From: Amblyomma americanum
Taxonomy: Eukaryota; Arthropoda; Arachnida; Ixodida; Ixodidae
Assembly: GCF_052857255.1 (NCBI RefSeq)
Contig: NC_135507.1
Span: 74,462,020-74,526,019 of the forward strand
Length of the DNA: 64,000 nt
Direction of reading: 5' to 3'
This document shows positions 1 to 12,197 of this stretch, piece after piece (position 1 is the stretch's first letter; each line of letters begins with the position of its first letter). Under the pieces are notes generated by a model. It saw only the letters and a list, made by a program, of their open reading frames with translations. It was not told where the DNA came from and did no database searches. The position numbers and the translations under genes were made by a program.

Positions 1-763
1 TTTAATTTCTTTCGTTTTTCATGTACAGACTTCCTGGAGAATATACGTGCTTGACGGCCTGTCACTTGCATACTGAAGGCGTGTACTGGACACTTCATCT
101 ATTGTGGGCCATGAATGACATTATTATGCCTCATGGCACACTTCTCGAATAAAAAAAAATATGAATGACATTATGAGCATAATGTAACAAGGCTGTGGGG
201 TCTATTCTCACAGTCACCGAAGTGCAATAGTGAAAGCGCTGTTAACTACAATGCACTTATAACAGCAAGGCAGTCTTTCTTGCAGTGTTTTCATTTGCTT
301 TTTTTTTTAAGCTTGGCATTTACCTATTTTACAGTTGATTGCTTTGGCGCAAGCAAAATAAAACGGTTTAAGTCAATGCCATTTGCAAATCCTTAATGAT
401 GGGCTTCTCAAGGCAATCTCAAGTAGCGTAGCGTGCAGTAATGATTTTGACATGTACTGTTGGATTGAAACCAGTCGTAACCACATAACCGTACTGACTT
501 TATGCAATACCCACCCTCATTTGAAGCTTTCGTTAATAAACCATAGGTTCTCCTTTGCACAAGGAAAGCTGATAATAAGCCACTAGCAAATCATTGTTTA
601 GTGTTAATTTTGACAGCAGAAAGTATGGCTGAGCTCTTTGCCATGCATTTTTCGTACTGCACTCAAGGTCTGATAAGGTCCTGTTAAGACTAGACTTACG
701 TTTGCAAAGCGAATCTTGTTCATGGCACCCAGTAACATCAGACTGCTTGAAATATACTTGCAG
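1..763. other. Intron of POMGNT1 (left window edge)
   Basis: No exon was found here. The first recognisable POMGNT1 exon follows a TTGCAG acceptor at 758-763, and it begins with the last two bases of a codon, so at least one upstream exon lies left of the window. The stretch is AT-rich with no repeat or open frame I can name. Confidence 0.5.
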
Positions 764-3700
764 GAAAAATGTATGGTGAGACATACAGCAAGAGCCCTGA
801 ATTTAACAGCTGGGGTGCACCAGTCCTCCTGAAGGTGGAGGTTCCCCTCGTTCCTGTTGAAGGTGAGAATGCCCGAGCTCCACCGTTGTAAACATACGTT
901 TAAACAAATGGCAGAGTGTGTGCATGTTTTTTCATTTGTATTTGATTCTGGTCCTCATGCAGGTTGCTAGGCGCTTGCACAAGGGGGTGCACATAATGCC
1001 ACCTCTGGTGGCCTAGTATCACATCTAGCCAGTGTGTTGCGCATGCATGAAACATTTGCCTGGTGCATTTCCAGTTATGTAACTGCATACACATAATCTT
1101 AAAATTGCACACAAAAAAAGAATGAAATGCATACAAAACGTGTGCAATTTGCAAATACTAGTCTTGCAAATACTGCCAGCTATTGCTCTACCAAAGCAAC
1201 ACTCTAATAGCATAGAAAAGAAAAAAAAAACTCTCAGTGTGTTTATGACTGTGTGATGCAAAATTCAGCCCTCTACAGTGGTGAATATAATATTGTTCAT
1301 TCATTACTTGTCTTCTTCTCTGGCAGATTACACGTGATGTCACTGTGTTTGGACTATTTTGTGTGGTGCATTAATACCATGGTGTGCTACAGTGACATCA
1401 TGTTTGACATCACTGTATGCTCGCCAACCAGCTCGGTGTGTTGCCATGAGGCATTGGAGTGATATCGAGCACTGTGCCACTGCATGGCGTCGTGTATGAC
1501 GTCAGTGCTGAACAAGCATGATGCGATATTACGCAGCCACCGACACAGAACCAGGAAACTTGGCGTTCACAGCTGTCATTGTAAAATTCTTCATTGCATG
1601 CACACTTGCAGACAGCGAGTGTGACTGGCCAGACAATGAGGAGAACCAGCGTCGGCGGGCATTCTGCAACCACATCGAGGGCTATGGCAGCGTGTGCAGT
1701 TGTGCTGATCCAGCGCCACTCACCTTCTCACCTGAGCCTGTAAGCACACCGACGATGGCATCTCACCGAATGTATAGAGGAGTTCATTGGGCCAATAGCT
1801 GGTGTGGGCAGGGCACTGTTGTATCAATTCTTGTTCTAGCCCTCTCTAATGCGTGTATGCCTATATAGAATGTGACATTGCTGAGGTCACGGAGGCATTT
1901 TCTGATGTGGTGAGGGAAGCCAGTCATGCCTGCTATCAGTGAAATTGGCATTTCTGGGAGTGGTTTTTATTTTTTTGAAAGTTAACAAAAGTTGCCATCT
2001 CTGGTCTGGCACCGGCAGCCTTTAGCACATTTGGTTTTAAATCTGTGCACTGCTGAAATTCGTAACCATGGCGAAATAATTGTAGCAGCTATTGCTTTAA
2101 GATTTCTGTTTTCCCATTCATGTTTAGGAAGTTACAGTCTTCCTATTTGTTTATTTGTTTAAGCAGGATGAGTGTGCAGTAGGGGAGTGCGTGCAGACTT
2201 TGTGCCATGATGTTACACGGAGCACTCTGTATAAAAATGCTAAATTTTGTGAGAGAAATTCTTTTTCTGATGTGCGTATATATAAGCAATCACCACTAGC
2301 TCGCTAGAATAACTAGTTGCAGAGTTTGTGCTGGAATAAGTGGTGTATGTGCATGTGTGTAAGTGGCTGAATGAATAAAGAAAAGGAAAGTTCGCAATCC
2401 TGCCAACAGGCTCCTTGTACAAATCGAAGAGTGAAAGAATAGAGGTTAGGAAATAGATGGAATGGATGCTGTAGAAGTGGAATGGTCATGAAAAGAAAGC
2501 CATGAAAAAGTGAAGAAAAAAAATTGCACTCAGATTTCAAGAAGACGGCATAGATGTTCCTGTCACTCATATGCATAATAGGAGCAAGAAAATAGGGCGT
2601 TTATTTTTAGTGTTGGCCGACTTAACAACAAGTTCATTGGGGGTGGTACAGCGCGAGCTAGAGGACGGATTAGTTCGCGCTGTACCACCAACTGTGAATT
2701 ATTACCAACTCGCCCAGCTATCCATCCTTCTTCTTAACAAGTACATACTGCACACATGAGCTGCAGTCATTGACAATAGATCATGATTTTCTTTAGTCAG
2801 TGTTTAATGTTTATAGGTGCCAACTGAATGTGAAGTGTGTAGCTGAATCTGACAAATACCATGGTGGGATCAAAAATTGATTAAAACTAAAGGTCCCAAC
2901 TCAAACAACTGTTTGAATGTGGTTATAATGAGTGAGCAGCTTTGCACGAGCTAACACGGCATCAAGTTACCTGCGTATGCTTGCCATCACCTACAAAATA
3001 AAGGATGCTCGCTTTCTCACGACAAGTTATATTATGTGACTTGGCTGTCTGAAATGCTGTTTGCATGGCCAATGAAATTCATTCTACACATGTGCAAAAC
3101 AGAAAAGTTGTGACTTCATAGCTGCAGCAAAGTTTTAGAGATTATACATAGCACTGTTCTATGCTTCCTCACTTTTATGCTTGCCTTTCGACCCGTTTTG
3201 TTGCCACATTTGTTCTTTGCAACTTGTTTTTGCTGGCAAGGACTGATTTGACATGTATGTCACAGGTTCCCAACAACAGGGTGAAGGATGTGCCAGTAGC
3301 CATTGTTGCCAGCAATAGACCTCACTACTTGTACAGGTCAGTGCCTTATACTTCTATACTGTTAAATACACTGTTATAATTTGACTGCAATGCACATATT
3401 ACAATTTGGCCTGCTGTCATTTCCTTTCTTCCTACTTTCCCCATACCCACATTTTAGGATGCTTCGTTCGCTGCTGTCAGCCCATGGAGTCAATCCCAGG
3501 ATGATAACAGTATTTATTGACGGGTACTTTGAGGTATGTGCATGATGATTGTTAACGTAGTGCACATTAATCTATGTGAAACTTATGTGAAAAATGAACA
3601 AAGCAGTTATTTGTCAGCTAAACAGCAAACAGACTCTTCAAAGAAACAAATGGCGTTGCTGCCCTGTTTTTAATTCTTTTTCCCATGATGCATTTGCAGG

Positions 3701-6700
3701 AACCACTGGAAGTCACGAAACTGTTCAACATTAGGGGAATACAGGTCAGTGAATTTCTCTCTCTCTCCCTCTTGCCATCGGGCATGTTTCACGGAGTGTT
3801 GTGGCTATGTAGCACTGCATGCATTTGTGTTATGATACTACTATGCATTTTGTGTCATTGCAGCACACACCAATAGGCATGAAAAATGCTCGGATATCTC
3901 AACACTACAAGGCTAGTCTCACTGCAACCTTCAACCTCTTTCCCGTAAGTACTTTGTGGAGGAAACAAAAGAACGGGCAATGACCAGATTTGTAGGTGGT
4001 GACGTCTGGGCCTAAAATGTCATCCGGAGCAATACTTCAAATTCAGCACTGCACTAAGAAACATAAGAGCCACTGTTTCAGGCGTCAGTACGAGCCGAAT
4101 TAACTGACTTACTTCTTACATGCACGTGAACAATGAAACTACATATTTCTGTGCTGTTACTATATCTTACTTCAAGGAAGACAAGTTTATGTTCACATTA
4201 AAGGGTATTTTATACCAAGTACATGATATTGTTTAGAAACACATTGCAATATCATTGGTATACTGCTTCATTTAACCCTGCATTTTTTTTCTCTTTTTCT
4301 TGATACAGGATGCTCAGTATGCCATTGTAATTGAAGAGGATCTGGATGTGTCCCCAGACTTTTTCAGGTATGCCTCACTAGAGTACATGTGGGGAAGGTT
4401 CAGTTAAGTTGCAGCAGCTGATATGCATGATATGATGACATGTTATATGCAGGGCATAAGTTACATGGGGAACAAATGACCAGTGGTCCCTTGGGGTAAT
4501 GGAGTGGATCCCAAAAGAGGCTTAACCCAGCAGGGGATGGTAGAGTGGCATGCAGTGCTGATGAGGTTTGAAAGGATGCAGGGATATAGTGTGGTTGCGA
4601 CCGACATAGAGCAGGGTTAATAGGAGATCAGTGGGAGAGGTCCTTGTCTTACAGTGGATGTAGCTGAGCTGATGATGACCGCGATGATGAGCTGATACGT
4701 TTTTGTGTGCATGTAGAGTAAAAACTTGCGGTAACATTGGCTTAATATGCAGAAACACATGTCTAGTGGGTGCCTGTAATCTAGATACAAGTGTTCTAGT
4801 TATATTTGTAATATTACGGTATACTGGCTCCGCAGTAATGTCTTTTGAAATTTTCTTTCCGCTGCAGCTACTTTAGTCAAACGCTGAGGCTGCTAGAAGA
4901 GGACGACTCCATTTACTGCATTTCTGCTTGGAATGACCAGGTAACGTGCACATATTTACTTGCCATTTACTTTCCTGAAACACATCATTGAACGCAGCTG
5001 CACTACACACGATTTTCAACTGCAGGAAACTCTAAGCATGCATACTGAGAGAACACTCTGCATTATGTTCGTTCCTGACAACACATTAAATCTTGGCACT
5101 GGTGGCCACATTTAAGTGTGGAGTTCTTAAAGCAGGCCAGAGAACACCCAGGACTTATGGCACCATTCAGCCATTTATGCTTGACACACCTCTTCATGTT
5201 GTTTTATTCAGAGAATGAACTCTACAGCAAGTACAGTTTCAGTTGAATACAATGTTTACAGGGGTACAAAATCTTGGCTGCACTTTGTGCTGATCCAGAA
5301 GACATTAATGAAAATAAATCACTACATCGTATTCGTCCATTCCGTGTAAATAATTTGTAACTGAATTTCTTCTCTCAGGCTGTTTTAGTTTCAGTTTCAG
5401 CAGCTGAACTGTAGTCAGGACTCAGGATGTCAAGTTTAGCTTCAGGTCTTAGGAAGCATAATACTTACTAGTTCATTCACTATCATTCTGGCTCTTGAGG
5501 CAGGCTGGGATAAGAGTTAGAGCAAATTAAAATGACAAAGAGCGATTATACTGCAGTATTTTTATGACTCACATAACCTGTAGATAACTTTGACGTTATA
5601 GCCACCATTCTTCTTCTTTAACTGGAACAAGATGAGAAATTGCAATTAAAAATTCACGTGCAGGTGACTTCCAAGTGGTGATCTATGTATACAAATGTCT
5701 TATACACTATTGTAAAGAAGAAAACACACAACCAAAAATTTGGTGTTATTATTCTTTTAACTCAACAGGTTCTCTTTGAGAGGTTGCATCCTCTATTAGA
5801 GTTTTTGGTGAATAAGCGTAGTAGTGCACGTTGCCTAAAAGGGGCTGACACTGTCATTTCTGTTTCCTCTGCCCACCTAGGGTTATGAGCACACTAGTGA
5901 GGACCCGTCGCAGCTGTACCGAGTGGAGACCATGCCCGGCCTGGGATGGATCCTCAAGCGGAGCCTGTACAAGGAGGAGCTCGAGCCACGGTGGCCCACT
6001 CCCGAGAAGGTGGGCTGTAGTCCAGAGGCGCTCGTGGATTTTAGGGAAAAGGGAACGGTTAGGAATTAGCAGGGAACTTGGGAAGAGAGAAAAAATTTAA
6101 CTGCCAAAGCCATCACAAGGCGGCCTCCACCATGCTGCATTTTGTGCGAAAAACAAAAATGTGACCGCTACTATGGAGGGAGACATTTTCGTTCAAATTT
6201 CTAGCATGAAAATAAATTTACCTGTAACAATTACAGCTGCATGTTGGTAGCTAATTTCTTGATGCATATGGCGGATGTGGCTCGAGGCCTCTCATGTTCA
6301 TGGTGGAGCATGCATGTGTGTAATGTTTGTAAGAACCATTTCAGCTTTTCTTTTCTTGCCACACATCTGTAAAATGTGATGCTCAGCTGTTTGTAGACAG
6401 AACTCAAAGAATGGCCAGCTGTACTAAAAAATTCTGGCCAGAATCGTTTATTACGAGTGAGTCAAGTTAATTGAGCCACAGACACAAGTGCTTTCTGCAG
6501 CAACTCTCGCGGTTATCCTTTCTTCCTTTCCTCACCCAGCTTAAAAATTTAGTTTGGTCGAATTTGTAAAAATGGCTACAAGGGTCGGTCCTCGTTCTGA
6601 CATCTTATGCTGGCTTATTTACTGGCGATTCAGTGTAGCTGCTTTCTCCCTATGTTCGGGGCCAATCTTCAGTGTCTCTGCACTGGAAGCTATGAGTGTG

Positions 6701-9700
6701 AGGCTTCTGTAGGTGTGCCGTTCTCACATGCTCTCCAGCTAATGGCAGAGATCCAATCCAACCGCTGCCACTTGACACTAGTAGCGGCAGCTGCAGATTT
6801 ACAGAAGGTTGTCCCCACACATAGCGACATAAGTGCCTGCATTCAATGCACAGCACCATTCAAGAGTGTCTCGAGTTATTCCTGCTAACGTTCATGCTTC
6901 TGCTGCTGTTGCCCTGCGCATGGATGTGGACAAAGCTGTGGGACTGGGACATGTGGATGCGACTGCCGGATGTACGCAAGGGCCGCGAATGCATCGTGCC
7001 GGATGTGTCCCGGACCTACCACTTCGGCTCGTCGGGGCTGAACATGAACTCCTACTTCCAAGACGTCTACTTCAAGAAACACGCCTTCAACACCCAGCCT
7101 GCTGTGCAGCTGAAGGAGATTGACAGGTGAACACACGCAGCGCACCTGGCTTCACACCTGACGCAGCATGGCTACAATGCAGGTCCTTTTAAACCTCGGG
7201 ATCTGCGATGTAGGTGTAGACACATCTGCACACCTAGGGGAGTAGGGGAGGGGAAGCAAACGGCAGGTGAGACACAGTGGAGAGCGGCGTACTGCAGTGT
7301 AGGGTGCTGAAGGCACTGCACAGTAAGGGTGCAGGGCAGGGTCTGGTCACTGTGGCATGGCGCAGTGCAGAGAAGCACACAGAGGGTGAGAGATCACAGT
7401 TACAGTGCAGTGCAATGGGAGAGGATGCAGTGCTGTGGCATAACACAAGAGAGCACTGCACTGGTGGCGTGGTGGGGAAAATGGGGAAAGGGTGTTACGT
7501 AGCACAGCGCAAACAGATATTGTTGGGTTTTAAAATTATGCACCATAAATGCTCTCCAGTTTTTTTGTGGTTATTTTTTGCAAGTGCTTACTTAGAAAGA
7601 AATGAGTTGTTAAAAAAAATGTTATATGCATGTGGAAATAAGCTTTTGGTTTGTTCCCTTTAAATGTGACTGATTTATTCATTTATATAGAAAGCATGCC
7701 AATATACAATACAAGAAAAAGAATAACATGGACACCTAAAAATAAGCATTGGCATCTCAGAAGTGAGCAGTAGACAACACGGCGCTGCGAAATGGTCACT
7801 TGTTTGCCTCTAAATAAGCACCAGAACTTCGGAACAGCGCCAAGAACACAGAGTAAAACAAAGAGCTTACTTCCCCACTTCTTTGACTCAGATTCTTGTT
7901 AGCACTTACTCAGCACTTTCATGAGATGTTTGTTTCTTATTTTGTTTGTGCAGCGTTAAGAAGGAAAACTATGAGCAGGTGATCCACGACCTGCTGAGAC
8001 GAGCTATTGTGCTGGACCACAGCAAGAGTCCATGCGAAGAGAATTTCATCCCCGACACAAAGGTGACAGCATTAGCACTTTGGACATCGGCTGTCGGTAA
8101 CCAAGTTGCTTAATCTGTATGCCTTGTTTTACTTGCAGGGTGAGGTCTACGTAATGTTCTTCAAGATGAATGGCCTGAGAGATTTCTCAACGTGGCTTCA
8201 GATAGCCAAGGTGCGTTGAATTTTTGCACTTATTTGCTTATTACTCAGGTCATTTTATGCCCACTTTACACTGCACAGTTAGATAAAGACTATATTGTGT
8301 GCACAATGTTGTTGTCCTGAGGTTTATAACATTCTGTATTGCAACCCACTGTTGAAACCATACAAAAGAGGGGAAAAAAAAATGGAGCATGAATGCATCA
8401 CTTAGGACTTGCAGAGCATCCGTATGATGGAAATATTTTAGTTATGTGCCAAATTTTTAGTTAATTATTGCAACTGTTTTGTCTTAATCTGAGCTGTCCT
8501 CCTTTGGTGACAGTCGGCAACCACAGCCAAAAACACCTCCATGCATTTTGAATGACTGAAACAAAAGAAATGACAGAGCTTTAATGTCGTTAAACCGAGT
8601 ATGATGTGCGAAGGCACTTGATTTCAAATTAGCCTGACCATTGCCGAAACATTGCCTTAACTTGTCTTTCAAATTCGCTTGACTCCTGCCTAGACATTGC
8701 CTTACACTGGCCTCCAAGACAGTTTCTTTTAAACTTTCGTACGAAGTGACCTTCCCCTAGCCACACAGTATCCAAGCCATTTCATCTCAAAGGTCAAGGG
8801 TCAAAGGTCAACCCATCGTTTTTTTTTCAGGATTGCTAGCGAAGTAGTGCTTTTGCATTAAAAAAAAAGAAAAGCTGTTCTAGGCACGACTGTACACCAC
8901 TGCCCTTAGTTAGAACAGCCTAATCGAAGTTGTTAGCTTTGATTAAGAGAAAGGTGGAGAATGGAATGGAGTGTGCATACACGTATGCATACACACACTC
9001 CAAGAAGTTTCTGAAAGCATTTGTAAATGTGCTTGCGCCTTCATGAAGACATTAGAATGCAATGCTGAATTCATCATTGTAAAGCAGGTCATGTTCAGTG
9101 CAAGACAAAGGCCTCTCCTAATCGAAAGGCGTCTCCAAAAAGCCGTGTCCTACGCCACCCACACAAATTTTATAATTTCTTTTCCCAATACATTCAACTC
9201 TCGGGAAGATTTTTGTTCCGTTGGTATTCGCCCCATTACCCTGACAAGGGACCGTTGGTTATCAGTTTTGCTCATTATGTCTTGCCCAGTTTGGATGTAC
9301 GCTGTGTGTGTGAACTGCACCATGCATTATTGCAGTAAAATTTATTAATTAAAGAAGGAAAAGATAGAAAAGCAGGCAAAATGGTTGTAACACTACATGC
9401 TACTTTCTTTTTGGTCGTAGCAGTTTGATCCAGTCAAACTGGACTGCAGAAAGAAATGTTTAGCAACAAACTGCAAGATATGCTGAGCTAGGTCGATTTT
9501 AAATCACTGTGACATTTAACTTCCCTTTCTGTTTGTTTCTTTTTGACTTGCAGTGCTTCAAGATATGGGATCTTGATCCCAGGGGTTACCACAAGGTAAA
9601 ATATCTTGGGACCACTCCTTTTGTTTACAGTCAACATTTTTAAAGCATGAGTGTTGGTGGACCTGAAAATCCTTTCTTTTCTTGCTCTTTCTGCAGAGTA

Positions 9701-10076
9701 TGTGGCGCCTATTTATGAAGGGAAACCATTTGCTCGTTGTTGGCGTGCCAAACTCTACCTACTCGTAAGTTTGCTTATCTTCCAGGTTCAAGGTAATAGG
9801 AACAAAGTAGCAATTAGTCTACGCATAATTGCAAATGTAATCAGAGATACAAAAGCTGCAGAATGGTGAAACAGTTTGCACCGAAGTGGGGTACAAGAAT
9901 AAGTGCAGCACTTTTGGATGGTTGGCATAGCAGGATTAAAAAAAAAATTCGTGTAGTGCTATGGAAATGAGACAGAAAAGATAACATTCATTGCAAGTAC
10001 TCTTGACATCTCATTCCTTGTGTTTTACAGGAAGACTTCTGTGCAGTATAAACATAAGGCTAGGGTTCAACATTAA
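764..10076 (+). CDS. POMGNT1: POMGNT1, protein O-linked-mannose beta-1,2-N-acetylglucosaminyltransferase, C-terminal 428 residues (5' partial)
   Basis: Type II Golgi glycosyltransferase of family GT13 that adds beta-1,2-GlcNAc to O-linked mannose (alpha-dystroglycan-type glycans). Fifteen exons: 764-862, 1612-1739, 3266-3336, 3458-3533, 3700-3744, 3864-3944, 4309-4367, 4868-4940, 5881-6009, 6936-7126, 7954-8062, 8139-8210, 9554-9595, 9697-9764, 10031-10076. All junctions are AG/GT and every phase joins cleanly to the TAA at 10074-10076. Diagnostic segments include [15 protein letters not shown], an EEDLD metal-binding (DxD-type) motif, [42 protein letters not shown] and [11 protein letters not shown]. 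The segment matches the catalytic half of the roughly 660-residue vertebrate protein; the transmembrane anchor and stem domain are off-window. The acceptor at 6934-6935 (GACAAAG) has a poor adjacent pyrimidine tract. Exon coordinates are inferred without transcript data. Confidence 0.93.
1331..1510. repeat. Degenerate TGACATCACT / GCCAACCAG repeat
   Basis: Within a POMGNT1 intron, the motif TGACATCACTGT(G/A)T recurs several times (around 1336, 1391, 1405), along with GCCAACCAG and GTGTGTTGCCATGAGGCAT. The same mixture occurs at 16671-16810, suggesting one interspersed repeat family. The class is unknown. Confidence 0.45.
1740..3265 (+). other. POMGNT1 intron, no further gene
   Basis: A 1.5-kb intron between a GTAAGC donor (1740) and a CACAG acceptor (3261-3265). 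It contains a short inverted pair, GGTACAGCGCGAGCTAGAGG (2644-2663) against the partly complementary TTAGTTCGCGCTGTACCACC (2670-2689), forming a near-perfect hairpin. Nothing coding was recognised. Confidence 0.5.
4309..4367 (+). CDS. POMGNT1: POMGNT1 exon carrying the EEDLD metal-binding motif
   Basis: Encodes [19 protein letters not shown]. In GT13 enzymes the acidic EDxD segment binds Mn2+ and UDP-GlcNAc. Both acidic residues are intact, so the enzyme is predicted to be active. The exon ends in phase 2 and the next exon (4868) supplies the third base of a Ser codon. Confidence 0.9.
4480..4700 (+). mobile_element. RTE-like LINE 3' fragment
   Basis: The sequence 'GGAGAGGTCCTTGTCTTACAGTGGATGTAGCTGAGCTGATGATG' region (4637-4677) matches the tail at 28590-28650. 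It is in sense orientation and ends in a GATGAT-type repeat, the 3' structure usual for RTE elements. It is a 5'-truncated copy inside a POMGNT1 intron, and no usable reading frame remains. Confidence 0.55.
4941..5880 (+). other. POMGNT1 intron, nothing recognised
   Basis: AT-rich intron between GTAACG (4941) and CACCTAG (5874-5880). No repeat family, RNA gene or open frame was identified. Confidence 0.5.
6010..6935 (+). other. POMGNT1 intron, nothing recognised
   Basis: Intron between the GTGGGC donor and a GACAAAG acceptor. Open frames at its 3' end are overlaps with the following exon read in other frames. No repeat could be named. Confidence 0.5.
7127..7953 (+). other. POMGNT1 intron, G/C-skewed first half
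   Basis: The first 350 bases are rich in GCAGTG / GTGCAG words (7270-7460), looking like a degenerate short-period purine-rich repeat. The rest is AT-rich. No gene was seen. Confidence 0.4.
8565..8725. repeat. Two-copy imperfect tandem repeat, about 54 bp
   Basis: A segment TTTCAAATT-[A/C]GC[C/T]TGAC...ACATTGCCTTA-C occurs at about 8620-8665 and again at about 8668-8715. It lies in a POMGNT1 intron and looks like a simple local duplication. Confidence 0.5.
8791..8810 (+). promoter_or_regulatory. Triple DR1 nuclear-receptor half-site array
   Basis: Three RGGTCA half-sites are in direct orientation, each separated by one A: AGGTCA (8791-8796), GGGTCA (8798-8803) and AGGTCA (8805-8810). DR1 is the spacing bound by RXR/USP and HNF4-type receptors. 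It lies in the intron between POMGNT1 exons 8139-8210 and 9554-9595. The motif is seen directly; any enhancer role is inference. Confidence 0.4.
9085..9300 (-). mobile_element. Decayed RTE-like LINE 3' fragment
   Basis: AAGACAAAGGCCTCTCCTAAT at 9103, then TTACCCTGACAAGGGACCGTTGGTTATC (9235-9262), parallel the collinear landmarks of the better copy at 37838-38140 in the same antisense orientation. It is strongly diverged and non-coding. Confidence 0.5.
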
Positions 10077-11674
10077 ATGGACATTGCAAGGGTTTGCTAC
10101 CTCAATTTCAGTGCTGTAACACACAGCCTAGTGAAAGCAGCAAGTTGTTTTTGGAGCACCCATGGTTTAATGCTTTTCCGAGCCATCTGCCTGCATTTAT
10201 AGGCATGAGCTTCCTCGCTCTGTCGAAGCCACACATGGCATGTGTTGGCTAACTGGGCTATGTCGAGACAAGCCAGCAAGGAACATTATAAGCCAACAGC
10301 CGCCTCTAATAGTTCAGAATGGGGTCTTGTATCACCCCAAGCAGCAGGGCACTGCAGGTTGCCACTGCTGCTCTCACGCATGAGGTTATTGGATGCATGG
10401 CATCTAACGTGAAAGTTTCATCGCACAGGAGCAAGCCCAAATAACATTCTCACTGTTACGCAGGTCTTTCAAGCCAGCCAAAGTGACTCCCATATATCTC
10501 GAGGGACAAAAAATAGACAACAACCGGCTGCGATAGTGCCCAGAGGAGAGGAGAGGAGGTCACACACCTCTCCCCACTTCCACTCACCCTCGCATGATGG
10601 ACTGCTTTGAACTCTCCCTGGGAGAGTGACGAAAACATCGTACCATGTGTGTGTGTTCATGTGTCTGTGAAGTGTGTGTGTGTGTGCATTTGTGTTATAG
10701 TCAGCGTCTGCAACAACTACTCAATGGCGTCGATGACGAATCAAGGCAGTTGTGACCGGTGACTCTACTATGACCACGACGGCGCTGACTGTGCTGCCAG
10801 AGTGACTTTACTTCGGCCCAGAAAAAGAAAATGGGCCCTCGGGCAGAATTTGACAGTGAACAATGTGTGCGAGATGAGGTCTCAGTAATCACTCTTGTAA
10901 TATAAACCTGTACATTTCTTAGGTTCCGTAGGGACGCAAGTTCCGTGCCTAGGCGAAGAAAAAAAAAAATCTCCAAAGGAGGTGCGCAGTGCATGTGTAG
11001 CTATCTCTACCTTGTCATCAGATGTGTGTGCCACTTGGGTGTTTGTGTGTGGCCGCTTTCAGGTTGTATAGTGTACTTAAAAGCCAGCGCAAAGCGAAAG
11101 TCACCTCTAAAAACTGACCGCTTGAAACAAATCGCAAAGGCACTGCGTTGCCGTGTGTGCTACCTTGCAAGCCATTATTTGCAAACTGGTTGCAGAATTC
11201 AACATCTGACCAGCAAACTCAGGATCAATGGCACACATTTTTTGTGAAATACAGAAGACTTATCGTTACACACGCCGAGTGTTTGTTGCTTCTTGGTGAC
11301 ATGCCAACTACATGTCATCGCATCACCAGATGTTTTTTTTATCATAATTAGGTTTTTTTTCGTGAGGCATGCTGCATGCTGTGAAGAGTGCGCAAAAATT
11401 TGTGTGGTAGTCATCTACAGATCTGTCTAGAGCGCTCGAATGATGCACCGGGGAGCATACTGATCTCATATACGAGTGGTACATGGCTCGATACAAGACC
11501 GCATCGTGCGTGCACGTTGCCAGGATCTTGTTTAACTCCTCACATCTTTAAAAGCTATATCAGGCCTGCCAGGGAGTGGTGACTGTCAAAAATGAACAGA
11601 GCATGCCACTCAAGCGCCCTGGACAGGTGTATGGACGACTGTACAAAAAAAAAAAATGGCTGAAAACAAGCACA
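10077..11674. other. POMGNT1 3' flank and convergent intergenic DNA
   Basis: It follows the POMGNT1 stop. No canonical AATAAA lies close; the nearest variant is AATATAAA around 10898, so the 3' UTR end is uncertain. A GT-rich tract lies at 10646-10691. No gene was recognised. Confidence 0.4.
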
Positions 11675-12197
11675 TGCAAGTGTTGCAGCTGTGCTCCACT
11701 TAAGTGAGGCAACAACAGTGCGTACAAAGTGGCAGGCATGTGCTTGTAGCTGTCACTTGCACCTGTCGCAAACTGGACCATGCAAGTGTCGCAGCTGTGC
11801 TCCACTTAAGTGAGGCAACAACAGTGCATACAAAGTGGCAGGCATGTGCTTGTAGCTGTCACTTGCACCTGTCGCAAACTGGACCATGCAAGTGTCGCAG
11901 CTGTGCTCCACTTAAGTGAGGCAACAACAGTGCATACAAAGTGGCAGGCATGTGCTTGTAGCTGTCACTTGCACCTGTCGCAAACTTGACCATGCAAGTG
12001 TCGCACAGCACTTAAGTGAGGCAACAACAGCGCGTGCACAGTGTCAGGCATGTGCTTGTAGCTGTCACTTGCACCTGTCGCAAACTGGACCATGCAAGTC
12101 TCGCAGCTGTGCTCCACTTAAGTGAGGCAACAACAGCGCATACAAAGTGGCAGGCATGTGCTTGTAGCTGTCACTTGCACCTGTCGCAAACATGACC
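11675..12197. repeat. Tandem array, five copies of a 106-bp unit
   Basis: Units begin TGCAAGTGT(T/C)GCA at 11675, 11781, 11887, 11993 and 12093. Three spacings are exactly 106 bp; the fourth unit is 100 bp. Each junction carries the inverted pair CACTTGCA ... TGCAAGTG separated by 19 bases, able to form a hairpin. Short open frames repeated through the array are artefacts of its periodicity. It sits between the 3' ends of POMGNT1 and ASNSD1. Confidence 0.92.
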
